Made by a program: the position numbers and the translations under genes
Notes under the pieces: generated by a model
Seen by the model: the letters and a program-made list of their open reading frames with translations, nothing else
What the model was told of the DNA's origin: nothing
Databases searched by the model: none
NCBI GenBank assembly: GCA_022813625.1
Contig: JAKLMB010000008.1
Span: 1,116,001-1,180,000 of the forward strand
From: Aaosphaeria pasadenensis
Taxonomy: Eukaryota; Ascomycota; Dothideomycetes; Pleosporales
DNA length: 64,000 bases
Direction: 5' to 3'
Shown here: one piece after another, positions 35,704 through 45,878 of the stretch
How the letters are laid out: each line of letters opens with the position of its first letter
Position numbering within the stretch: the stretch's first letter is position 1

Positions 35704-36768
35704 TCAGATGCTATAAGGATCGAACTTCAGACCGCCCATGGCCTTGAGCTCGTTCCAGAAGTGCAGAAGATAGTCGCGCTGCATGCGGACGTTGGTCAAG
35801 TACTGCTCATCGTGAGACTGCTGCCGAGTGATTTTCCAGGATTCGGCCAGCTCAATAGTGTCGAGATAGACGTTGAGGCCTCTATCAACTTGCCGAGCAA
35901 TCTCTTCCGTGGTATTGGCTCCGAAAACCGATGCGTTGGAGTTGAGGGGGCCCGGTGATTCGAAAATATCTGCCGTGTCATAATGTTGGACTGTTCCAAG
36001 CCAGTCGAACTCTTCCTTGGAATCACTGCCCACATAAGACTCGAATTCGATCACCTGCTCACGATAGCTTTCCATGGCATCCTTGAAGACACCGACACCG
36101 TCCGAGTTGTCTTTGCGAAGCATGGCTGAGGCACCCAACTTCTTGGAGAGATAGAATACCCAAATGTCAGGGAAGGCTTGGCCAACATCCAATCGCCTAA
36201 GACCCTTGATGGTAGTGAGACTGGCTATGAGTGTGAAGAACAAGACGATGGCATGGCGCATCATGAAATCGGTGTCGAGCATATCCACCTTCAGATATTT
36301 GAGATTCTTGGCATGCTGCGCGATATAGGCGATAGCCTCGGTCATACCGTAAGCGAAGTTGTAGATAGGTCTTGCGCCCCTAATGATACTGCATTTGCAG
36401 ATGTCGTTGGGCACATTGGGATTCGGGCGTATCGTGATCTCGATCTTGCGGAGCAACATCAATTTGTCAGATCCGAATACACGGACCACAGAGGGGATGC
36501 GAGTTCCAGCCCTGAGTGGTGGTGCTATCTGCAGCGCTCTGAAGCGGTAAAGAATCCAAGTGGCCTCCTCATTCAACTGTTTGCAGACTAGGAAGATGCT
36601 CAAGGGCGGATGGTCGTCATGAGGGAGGACAACCTTTCCGAGATCTTTGCATGTTCCGATGTGTTTAGCAAACAACCTGAAGGGATTGTCCGAACAGATG
36701 ACCTCCTTCAAGATCTCCTCGCGGAGGACGTATGGTAGCGTCATGAGATGGGGAGGTTCGTCCATCAT
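35704..36768 (-). CDS. LPxxxRxxIL (F-box-like) family protein, intact member
   Basis: A single exon; the start chosen is the ATG at 36768, giving 354 residues. The N-terminus MMDEPPHLMTLPYVLREEIL carries the motif shared with the two broken paralogues at 37671-38789 and 42316-43485. Next come a VCKQLNEEATWILYRFRALQ block, a LRKIEITI strand, KNLKYLKVDML and DIWVFYLSKKLG. The chain ends with the shared LLHFWNELKAMGGL motif. The layout (short F-box-like head, CKQxxxEA motif, long leucine-containing body) matches fungal 2EXR/F-box-like proteins of unknown role. No membrane segment or signal peptide is seen. Confidence 0.72.
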   Translation of the reverse strand: MMDEPPHLMTLPYVLREEILKEVICSDNPFRLFAKHIGTCKDLGKVVLPHDDHPPLSIFLVCKQLNEEATWILYRFRALQIAPPLRAGTRIPSVVRVFGSDKLMLLRKIEITIRPNPNVPNDICKCSIIRGARPIYNFAYGMTEAIAYIAQHAKNLKYLKVDMLDTDFMMRHAIVLFFTLIASLTTIKGLRRLDVGQAFPDIWVFYLSKKLGASAMLRKDNSDGVGVFKDAMESYREQVIEFESYVGSDSKEEFDWLGTVQHYDTADIFESPGPLNSNASVFGANTTEEIARQVDRGLNVYLDTIELAESWKITRQQSHDEQYLTNVRMQRDYLLHFWNELKAMGGLKFDPYSI

Positions 36769-37670
36769 CTTTGCTGATCGGTGTATGAAGGTGAGGTGCG
36801 AGCTTCGCAGTGGCACTTCTCACCGGGACCTGCATTAGCATGGGCATTTTCTGAAGAGGTAGTGCAGGCTTCATAGGTAGTATGGATAACAGAGGAAGTG
36901 GCAGAGGCAGAGGGAGTGGCAGAGGCAGAGGGAGTGGCAGAGGGAGTGGCAGAGGGAGTGGCAGAGGGAGTGAGAGTGGCAATGGGGATGGCAGTATGGG
37001 CAACTAAAAAAGCACAAATGGCCTACCTTGAGAAAGTCTGTGTGAGACTTCGGACTCCGTTCGATCTCTCCCTCAAGTGAAGGAGGTTGAGTTGAGTTTT
37101 GTGGGTGGAGAGGGAAAGGTTTGGATGGGCGGAGGAGCAGCCTTTGTATCCTGTTTACGACGCGACGTCTGTGCGCGACCTTGCTACAAGTGGCTGCCCA
37201 GAGACGAGTAAAAGTGAAGGTGAGTCAGTTTGCGATCAGTGGTGAAGGCTTGAGATTGGCCTCTGATGAGTGAGTGAGGAGCCTTGCGGGCCTTCAAGTT
37301 CGCAGCGAGTGAGCCAAGGTGAGAGAGAGAGAGAAAGATTGCTGAAGGATTGATAGATCCCACGAAAAAGCTAGGGCTCCCTTAAGATGGAGAGGGGCAG
37401 TGAGAGTGTGAGATAAGAAGGGAGGAGAAGGTGAGATAATCAGAGGAGACGGTGAGAGGGCCAGATAGTGCGAAGAGAAGGTGAAGGAGGGAAAACTTAA
37501 AGAGAGAAAGAGAGAGAGAGAGAGAGTAATGGTCAGATAGAACCGAATAATAGTCATTTCATGTCCAAAATAAACAGATCTAAGCAATCTACAGTAGTAA
37601 AGTCTTTGCCGAAGAATTTCTATTCCAGCAAAGGGATTGCTGTTGAGGCCTAGGTCATCCAAAAACCATA
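36769..37670. other. Spacer with simple repeats
   Basis: Promoter of the intact paralogue (-) and 3' flank of the broken one (-). Purine-rich low-complexity sequence (gagagaga runs near 37320-37530) fills much of it. Confidence 0.5.
36896..36975. repeat. Purine-rich tandem repeat, unit based on ggcaga / ggagt
   Basis: Imperfect tandem copies of gtggcagaggcagaggga and its shorter form gtggcagaggga. In some frames they read as a long Leu-Pro or Ala-Glu-Gly repeat, but there is no gene structure around them. They lie about 130 bp upstream of the intact paralogue start. Confidence 0.8.
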
Positions 37671-38789
37671 TCATTCTCCCAACACTATCCTTCTCTCCAA
37701 AATAGAGCCTCCAGCAGTTCGCAAGAATTTGGATTTCTCTGTAACTAGGTCGTACCGCTGTGTGTAGCCAAGCTTCTTCAGCTCTTTCCACTCACGTAGG
37801 AGATCTCTGATTTCATCGTCCCAAAAGTTCAGATGATCCATGAGTGTCTCGAAATCCACAGGTGGGTAGAATCGTTTCCTGTCTTGCACCTCTCTCCACA
37901 GCGAGTGACTCTGTCGAAAGTATCTTGTGAATGGTGACAAGTATCTCGACAGGTCTGCCTTCTCCCCAGCTTGAACAAGGGCATCCCCGGAGGACTCGAA
38001 GTGAATGATGAAGTTTCTGTACTCCCCAATTTCTGACTCCCAGTCGATTTTTGGATGCTCATCAACGTTTTTTAAGGGATACTTTTTACGAATCTCCGCG
38101 ACAACGAGCCGCCTCTCATATTGCCAATAGTCCAATGCGTTGAAAACCCCTTCGCCAAAGCTCCAAGGCCCGGATGTTAGAAGAGTTTTCTTTTCATGTC
38201 GCTGTTGCTCCCATCTCAGCAGATAGACTGCAAAGAGCCGAAGACTCCGGATGTGGGAGACAATGCGTAGAATACTAAAGAGCGTATCCCTTGCACGGTA
38301 GTTCAAACCATTCGCGAACCAATACAGGCGAAGATGGTGCAAATTTGAAGTATTAAAGGCAAGTTTTACGAAACAGTCGCCCCAGTACAATGCGTGGCCC
38401 TCCCAACTGTCCTTCGAGGCCTGTGCTGATACTTCAAAATGGCTTCCTTCAAAGTGAAAGTCTCACTTAAGATTCTTGAGTTGTATATCCCGTTTACGAA
38501 GACGGGCGACATTCTTCTCTCCAATCGTCTCAAGCCATTTCCCGAATGGTTTATTCGCTCGAGTTTCCCATCCGTCCGGTGGTTTTCCAAAGTGAAAATG
38601 ATTTTGTCGATACAGCATCTCTGCGTCATCTTCTGCGGGCGACTTGCGGACCCTTAAGATCGCAACATCGAGCCCCTGTCTGGATTTCGCTTTCTCGCCG
38701 GGATCGAGGATCTCGGTTCGACAGAGTCATTCAGACAATATCTGGTTTCGTGTTTCGCCAGGCAATGTGGTAAGTTTCGTTCCCGCCAT
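37671..38789 (-). pseudogene. LPxxxRxxIL family paralogue broken by two in-frame TGA stops
   Basis: One frame runs from an ATG at 38789 to the stop at 37671, 373 codons, the size of its relatives. TGA codons interrupt it at codon 21 (38729-38727) and again near 38474. The first part reads LTTLPGETRNQILSE, stop, LCRTEILDPGE, aligning with the LMTLPYDVRVEILKYLLCPD start of the 42.3 kb copy. Then come MLYRQNHFHF, KWLETIGEKNVARL (compare KWLDMIGSFNLSLL), LHHLRLYWF and a C-terminal LREWKELKKLGY. Splicing around the second stop is possible (donor GTAAACG) but would remove matching sequence, so decay is the better reading. Frame is otherwise intact, indicating recent loss. Confidence 0.65.
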
Positions 38790-40427
38790 ATCGTGTTCTC
38801 TACACCCGGAAAACACAATGAGCACAAACTAGAGGCAATTAGGGTACTCCCTGGGAGAGCCGTGACGCTGTTGTCATATTAACTCATTGTTACAGCCTTT
38901 GGAATAACTCTCGTTTTACTGTGACGGAGAGTTTAAGGTCAAGTTAGCAGTATGAGGTTACTCGAGTTGTCGAAAGAGCGGTACCATGTTGACAAAGAAA
39001 AGGTTTCACGCTGGGTGTATATACATATAGCGCTTGGTCGTTGCTTGCACGTCGAGTCACTATAAGCTAGGAGCTAAATATAACGGCATTAAATTGTGAT
39101 CCAGCGCGACATTTCACACAAAGGATCCTCGCCCTTTGCGACAAACCCGTGAATTTCTTCATGGAAAAATGGCCTTGATAGAGAAAGGTTTCTAATACTA
39201 CTCGGGCGATTTATTAAAACTAGTTCAGCAAGCAACATCTGGACAGAGAGGGCGGTGAACCTCATGCAGGTACTATGAGAAACGAGTACCAAGTGGGCCC
39301 GAACTTCTCACAAGATGGAGGCTGAAGACAGTAAGGTTTTGTATGAATGACTTCTCTTTCCAAGAACTAGATCAGAACGTGTAGCAAGCTAGAGATTGTA
39401 AAAATCACACTGTCATGTCATAACCACTTGATTTGAGTTCAAAATATGACGATATGCACTTCATCATTCTAACGTAAGAAGGGGTTTTAAGGAAGAACAC
39501 CTTTTGGAGGGAGGAAACCTGAACTTTTCATAGCAATGATTACCTACGTACCCAAGTACTAAGTACTAAGTAGTTACCTAACTGGAGCCCGCAATTGTTA
39601 TCAGATTAAATTTTATCAGATTTTACTGTGTGGAGACTATGGAGAGGTGTTCACCAAAGCATCAGGGAGGTATAGGGCCGTGGGCTGGGCCGAGTCATGC
39701 ATTGGCAAATTTTCTCCCCTGATGATGAGGGATTTGTGGAGTCTTGGAAGCGGCGCTTGAGGCGTAATTTCAAGGATCTTGCATGGGCTGACGATGAAAG
39801 AAAAGGGGAGAGTGGATGAGGATGGAAGATGGAATACGGAATTGAGGTTTTTGTTACGTGAAGAATCCATCTGATAAGATCTAATTGATTGCGAAGTCGG
39901 CGATGAGAGCACGTGACCGTTCACAACTGACGCGTCTACGGTGGTTTCTCACACTTGGGGTTAGACATCCACCACCTCGTGTGTAAGGTCATTACCATTA
40001 TCATCACCACTTTAGCTCTGGGAACCGTCGAAATATATAATCACTTTCCAGGTATTAACTGGATACGGACACACACCTTGTGCGATTACGACTGTACGAG
40101 TAGAAGTTATGAGGGGAGTGTGGTGGACCCCCCGGATCTATTTCCCTAGAGTCTCTAATACTACCTTAGTTAGTTACCAAACCAACCCTGCACGTCATCG
40201 TTGACCGTCGACCGCAATGCTTCCCTCACTATGAGTACGAGTCGAGTACCTTCATAAAACACCTCATACGTCCACCTCTCTCGCTGTCTCGCTTTTCCTG
40301 CTCTCTCCTTTCTACCCATCTGCCTATCCTTCTTGAACAAACCCGCTCCCCTCCTCTCCTCTCCCTTCTCAGGCGCATCGTACTGGCTAGCTTCAATGCT
40401 ACCGGCGTCTTTCCCTAATTGTCTACA
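38790..40427. other. 1.6 kb intergenic region, no gene seen
   Basis: Divergent spacer between the broken paralogue (-) and the Cys-rich gene (+). It contains a short taagtactaagtac repeat near 39558-39573 and a CT-rich stretch at about 40265-40370 that is probably the leader of the downstream gene. Confidence 0.5.
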
Positions 40428-41873
40428 ATGGTGCTCATGATTGATCTTGACGACGAGCCGCCACTGCTCCCGGAATCTACTCCATTTCCAGTCGCAGCCA
40501 GCTCTCCCTCTACCTCTCTTTTCGACGGCACAACTACTGTCCAACCTCGGCGACATGCTTCATTGAGCTTCACCTCAAATAAGCCGTTGTATCGTCCCTT
40601 ACTGAGCAACAGCACAAGCACGCCAGAGCAGGACACAGCTCGCCAGGATGGTCGTCCGAATCCCAACATCAATGGGTTCTCCGCCGCCCTGAGCTGTTAT
40701 CCGTGAGCCTGAACCACGCAAGGACTGAGCTCCGTGTCGCGAATGTTGAATCGCTAACCAGATTAACACAACAGTATCGTTAGACAGCTAGCCAGCCAGC
40801 TTGATCTAAACACTTTGCACAATCTGTCGCGCACCTGCCGCCAATTCCGCGCCAATCTCCTCGAATACCGCGACCAGCTGATCCGCCACACGCTACACTG
40901 TGATTTGGAGACGGCGGAACTGAAGACCGACCATACCCTGAGGGTTAGAGACGTCTACAGTCGACAGCTCACCACTGGAAAGGTCGGCCAATGCGCGCGT
41001 GACATGGTGGGCGAGTGCCAGCGTTGCGCCAGCGTGGTGTGCCGGGTAAGGGATTTACGAAGAGGAGCATGAGCTACGACAACCGACTGACCATGATATT
41101 GCTAGAACTGTACCATCAAGCCTCCGCCCACACCTGTCGTTCGCGTGCGGCATCGGCGCCTCTGCCGTGCTTGTACAAAGGCTCCGCTTCATCTGATTAC
41201 CGCGCCCCAGCGTCCTCGGGCGGCTACAAGCGCAACCCCGTCTCCCCCTTCCACGCCCAATTGTCAGCCCAAGTTCTTCGAAGATCATTCTTCCCGAGCT
41301 TTCACAGCGTCGGCCTTTCAGCGCGCTCCTTGTCGCTGTGCCGAGGTGGTCTGGTTATGTCAACCATGTGGCCAGCATCTTAGGAACGCCGATACCATGT
41401 ACGTTCGAGCTTGGAGTTGGCGAACACGATACAGCCATTACTTGGGAGGCGTCGGAACGGGCGCTGGCCAAGGGAATGAAGGCGTTGAATGCGGACGTGG
41501 ACCTAGTTGCCTGGCCGCACGGGTAGTCGAGCACGAGATCGAGTGCGATGCGGAAACGCTTGCCTCGTTGGAAGGCTCCTCCCCGGATCGATGGACGGGG
41601 ACAAGCTATCTTGCACAAGAGATTGAGGGCGTTGGGGGTGGATTCAAGATGAAGCATAAAAAGCAAGTGCTCGTGGGTGATGTTGTTAAGATCTACAAGG
41701 ATGAAGAGGACAAAACCATGCAGTTCCTCGAGCGTGAAATGGCTGGTAAGGTTAGGAGCTGGTGCTCATGGTGCGAGCGAGTAATTCTTGGAGAGAAGGA
41801 TTTGGCTGAGGCTTCTGGGCGACGACCGTCGTCGAGTAGCTCTTGCTCGGGTTCTTCTTGTAGTTCTGTTTAG
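40428..41873 (+). CDS. Cysteine-rich F-box-like protein, probably zinc-binding, 437 aa
   Basis: Three exons, 40428-40702, 40775-41045 and 41106-41873; phases agree. After a Ser/Pro/Thr-rich N-terminus, IVRQLASQLDLNTLHNLSRT and CRQFRANLLEYRDQL form an F-box-like helical block. It is followed by repeated CxxC pairs: ECQRCASVVCRNC, RRLCRACTKA, CRCAEVVWLCQPCGQHL, ECGRGPSC and WCSWCERVI. The spacing suggests two or more zinc-bound knuckles. The C-terminus is a poly-Ser tail. Proteins of this layout occur across Pezizomycotina without a known role; an SCF adaptor with zinc-binding substrate domain is a reasonable inference. Confidence 0.72.
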
Positions 41874-42315
41874 GTAAGTTTGTGGACAGCGCGTAGCCAC
41901 TTGTTGAGCTTCCTTCTTTTCTTTATCATTACTCTATTTGCTTAATTGCATAGCGCGTGGCACGCAACATACGGCGGTGTCCCCGCCACTTGAATCAAAA
42001 TTACGCAATCACCATATTTTTAGAATCACCATTTGTCCGTCTTCTCGCCCTTCATGCGCTGCTTGCCATTCTCACAATGCGATGGTGTACTCAATGCGTT
42101 GCTTGCCTTCTCACAATGCCATGGTCAACTGAATGGGGGCCGTACTCCTTTATACTTCCTTTGTCTCACCACTATGATTTAAACCCCCGGAAATACGAGA
42201 CGTCCTTCCCTCACACGCAGCTCAAATCACTACTGAGTCCTTATCTCATTACATTACCCACGTTCGTATCCGTCCGTTTCCAAAATCGCAAGAGGTGCCG
42301 AGACAAGAAAGCATC
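41874..42315. other. Spacer with a short direct repeat
   Basis: Contains two near copies of a gcgttgcttgcc.ctcacaatgc.atggt segment (around 42056-42085 and 42096-42125). No gene is recognised. Confidence 0.5.
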
Positions 42316-43485
42316 ATGCCACGGCCGACATTGATGACACTGCCTTACGATGTCAGAGTAGAGATACTGAAATATCTTCTTTGCCCCGACAGGCCTCCGC
42401 GTTTGTCTAAGTATGATCCCGCGACCTTGTCATCTATCCGATTAAAGCCCCGCAGGCCTAAGCGGGATCCTGATGATTCTATCCAACTATTCACGCGGGA
42501 CGACGTCCATCCATCTATTCTATCAACCTGTCGAGAGATGCACAATGATGGCACTTATGTACTGTACCGGATGAACACATTCACTTTTCACAAATCGACT
42601 GAAGGGGCCGAAAAGTGGCTCGACATGATTGGGTCATTCAACTTGTCACTGCTTACTTCTGTCTCCATTAAACTCCCTCTTCCTTTCCTCAATCGCGAAT
42701 CCTTAACCGATTATTATTACGCACCCTTCTATTAGGAGCGACTCGAAAAGGAGATCAATCATTGTCGACTCATTTGCAGGATGATGGAAAGGCTCGCACG
42801 TCACGCCACAAACTTGCGCTATCTGTCCCTGAGTATATATAGCAAGGACGAACATCGTCAGGATTGCTTATTGCTGTTAATTAGTATGCTTCGGGCCATT
42901 GCTTCAATCACAACTCTCCGTGGTCTTACAGTAACAGTAGGGCGGGTTCCGCGCGTATGGATTCACTACCTCAGTTATAAAATGCGGATACCTGTAACAC
43001 TTGAGCAGGGTGTTATGGAACCTTGGGGCTTGGAGTACGAAATTCCTCGCAATGCCTTCGTTACGCGGTTCTTGGAATGGGCTCATCCGGGGGCTCCGGC
43101 GAAACTTAAAATGTCTCCAGAAGGCATTGACGATTGGGAAACCGAGCCCCGTTTGCTTCTCGAAGAAACCTATGCTTGCCGCGAGCACCCCATAGTCGTG
43201 GAGCCCGAGCAGGATTACCTAAGTAGGAATCATTCCAGCGACGTTGCCCCCGACGTTCCCTATTGCCCTCCCTCCATATTGGATGCATTGGCACGCAAGC
43301 TCCATGCTCACCAGTCAGATGAATACCAGCTTCCAGAAATGTTTCAGCACCTTGACCGTGAGTTTGAACATTAACGTGAGCTGGAGCTTGAACGTCAACG
43401 TTTGAACTTCCTTATGTCTTTCTGGGATGAATTGAAGGAGCTAGGTATTGTGGTGCCTAAGCTTGCTAACTCAAATGAAGAGTAG
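42316..43485 (+). pseudogene. LPxxxRxxIL family paralogue broken by TAG and TAA stops
   Basis: A single frame of 390 codons from the ATG at 42316 to TAG at 43483-43485 is interrupted by TAG at 42733-42735 and TAA at 43372-43374. Reading continues cleanly on both sides of each stop. The head LMTLPYDVRVEILKYLLCPD, the CREMHNDGTYVLYRMNTFTF block, NLRYLSLSIY, VWIHYLSYKM and the tail LNFLMSFWDELKELGIV match the intact 35.7 kb paralogue in order. Both stops differ by a C-to-T change from glutamine codons (CAG, CAA) in a CpA context, the preferred RIP target. Alternatives are readthrough or unseen introns, but no good splice pairs flank the stops. Confidence 0.72.
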
Positions 43486-44607
43486 CAGACTACCAGGAAG
43501 GGATATACTATGATGACGCCCAGCCAATACGCCAGATCAGATAGCACAACATGGAGAGGGTTTTTTTCCTGGAGTATAGTGTCATTATCTTTAATAGTAG
43601 CTAGGCGTAGTGTGTAGCTTTTTTTTTGTAGTAGCTTAATAGATTCATATGGTTTCTTGTTACCCCAGTTCACGTATTACAGGAAGTGACTCACTACGGT
43701 AGGCTACGGTCAACGGCCTGATTCGACCAGATTTGGAGGAGGGGTCCTTGGAGAGGTTGATATCTACCTAACCTACCTGCGCATATATAAAGTACATTGG
43801 ATCGCCTCAAACAAAGATCCCGAGCTGATGTTTCGGAGTGGAATGTGAGCGCAGTGCAACATCTGCACGATGACCGGACGCAACATTTATTTGCTTTTTC
43901 ATCGCAGGTTTGCGAGCTCTCACTCGAGCAAAGTTTGTGCCTCCAGCGCACGGGGAACTGCGAATTCTATCGTCATTGTTTCAACGACTGAAATCAGCGT
44001 CGTAGCATCTTCATAATGTTCATACGGACATACGGAAGTTTCGTTCAATAGAATACTCCAAAAGCATGGAGTTCCCCACCATCGGCTAGGGCTTGCATAG
44101 TCGCACGTCCGGACCTGTCGATCTTCAGACATCCAAATCGGGTTAGTCTCCGTCATCATCGACGCGACGCGACGGAACTCCCCACGTCATTCCCCCATGG
44201 TGAGAACTGTGTCCGATGAGACTGTGTCCGTGAGACATACATCTTCCAATTGTTTCTTGATGTCAGCGGTACCTGATCTACAGCCGCTCAGATCGAAACG
44301 AAGTCTCCAGCGACCTGGGTCAGGTACGGATGGCTCTGCGAAACATTACGATACACTGCCGCCCGCGATGTCCTTCACGTCCACTGTGCAACTGTGCAAT
44401 TCCGCCGTAAGACACTGACGAAGACTTCAACAGAAGATGTAGTGGATGAATGTAATGACAATGTGCGTATAAGAGAGCACTTCTCTCGCGCACTGTAGAT
44501 CACATCATCATCAACCACTCATCTCAATCATCTAGCTTGCAGTATATTCTTCAAGTTCTAAATCCTTTCATTCCAACCTAATCGTTAGCCATCAACTATC
44601 ATCCAAT
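43486..44607. other. 1.1 kb upstream region of the Cys-rich secreted gene
   Basis: No gene is recognised. The last 150 bp form a typical strong fungal promoter and CT/CA-rich leader for the gene at 44608. Confidence 0.5.
44468..44473 (+). promoter_or_regulatory. TATA-box candidate of the Cys-rich secreted gene
   Basis: The sequence gtataagagagcac lies 140 bp before the start codon, followed by a CA/TC-rich leader (cacatcatcatcaaccactc). This is the arrangement common in highly expressed secreted-protein genes. Confidence 0.5.
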
Positions 44608-45207
44608 ATGCTTTTCGCTTCCAGCTTCATTCTCGGCCTTGCCAGCCTCGCCGCCGCCGCCCCCAACGCTGAGAGCTTCATCTCCAAGCGTGATGTCTTC
44701 GACAAATGCTCCGTCTTTGGCGACAACTGTGCCTCTCAGGACCAGTCCTTCTGCGATTCCTCTCGAGGCAAGGTCTCCATCTGCCACAAGATGGGCCAGG
44801 ACTGCTGGATCCGATTCACCCAGGAGTCCTGCTCCGCCAAGCGCGAGGCTGAGCTCGTGGAGAAGCGCGACGAGTTCAACAAGTGCGCTACCTTCGGTTC
44901 GAACTGCAACACCGACGGACAGGAGTTCTGCCAGGATGGCAAGACCAGAATCTGCCATCAAGTCCCATTCAGCAATGGCGAGTGCTGGGTCAGGCTCACA
45001 CAGGAGCCTTGCGCCGCGAAGCGTGAGGCTGATGTTGAGGCCATCGCCGTCGAGAAGCGCGACGAGTTCAACAAGTGCGCCACATTTGGGTCCAAGTGCT
45101 CGTCTGATGGTAACACCTTCTGTGACGGCGGCATTCAGAAGGTCTGCCACCAGGTTGGCTTTGGAAGTGGTGAATGCTGGATTCGCAATACTGCCACCAA
45201 GTGCTAG
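44608..45207 (+). CDS. Secreted three-repeat cysteine-rich protein with Kex2/Ste13-type processing sites
   Basis: A single exon of 199 residues. Residues 1-18 are a signal peptide (MLFASSFILGLASLAAAA). Three repeats of about 45 residues follow, each with six cysteines: 33/41/49/59/66/75, 93/100/108/116/126/135 and 157/164/172/180/190/199. Repeats 2 and 3 have identical spacing, C-x6-C-x7-C-x7-C-x9-C-x8-C. Each repeat begins after Lys-Arg (27-28, 86-87, 150-151) and repeats 1 and 2 end at another (78-79, 138-139). These end sites are followed by Glu-Ala (KREAE, KREAD), as in yeast alpha-factor spacers trimmed by Kex2 and Ste13. Inferred products are three disulfide-rich mini-proteins released in the Golgi. 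Role unknown: effector, antimicrobial or signal peptide are all open. Confidence 0.85.
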   Translation: MLFASSFILGLASLAAAAPNAESFISKRDVFDKCSVFGDNCASQDQSFCDSSRGKVSICHKMGQDCWIRFTQESCSAKREAELVEKRDEFNKCATFGSNCNTDGQEFCQDGKTRICHQVPFSNGECWVRLTQEPCAAKREADVEAIAVEKRDEFNKCATFGSKCSSDGNTFCDGGIQKVCHQVGFGSGECWIRNTATKC

Positions 45208-45234
45208 ATGCGCAACACTGCCAACGTGTGCTAG
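45181..45234 (+). repeat. 27-bp tandem duplication spanning the stop codon
   Basis: The last nine codons with the stop of the Cys-rich gene (45181-45207) are followed at once by an imperfect copy, 45208-45234, also ending tgtgctag and again followed by atgcgc. The second copy lies after the stop and so is not translated in the present allele. Confidence 0.8.
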
Positions 45235-45878
45235 ATGCGCCGTCATGGTAGCATGGAGAGCATCCCAACATTGCTTCGTACAATGTAAATATTTTCTTTG
45301 AATGGAATAAATGGCTTTAGGTGCCTTTGATAGGGATCGGGCGCGACGTTCCTTTGGTATATAAGATCACGACTTTAGACGCATACATACTTGTCTGTTT
45401 CATATCTCTTCTCTAGATAGATTTTCGAATCAATTAGATCTCTATTTGATGCTATACACATAACAAGCTTGAATTTCCGTCTCTACTCAGTGTGTGTTGT
45501 TCATGTACATGCAGCTGGATTCATTGTTGCGATCACGGTACTAACCTCGTACCGGATGAATCGAACGGCATCTATAACTTCCGCCAGCGAACGGCGAACG
45601 GCGGAGGCATGGCTCAGTCATTCAACATGTTTGCGCATCCTAATCCTTGACATCCAGAAATTGCAGAACCGCCATGCATGAAAAAAATGAAGCTAAGCTA
45701 CCCCTGCTGTCCTACCATCAAAGCTCAATCCGTATAAACAAAATCGAGCAAACATTTAATCGCTTTGCGAGGCCATCAAACTCACCTTCACTTCCTGACG
45801 TTTCCTTTATGAAGAGGCATAAGCTTGTACCATAAACCTCTTGATCACTCAGTCTCTCATCTTCCCAATTCAATCCCG
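45208..45878. other. Spacer between two plus-strand genes
   Basis: It holds the 3' UTR of the Cys-rich gene and the promoter of the next. A tatataagatc motif occurs at about 45357. No gene is seen. Confidence 0.5.

Noticed and set aside
36665..37003. A Leu-Pro repeat protein
   Set aside because: It is produced by the ggcaga/ggagt simple repeat and lacks an ATG context and any conserved flank.
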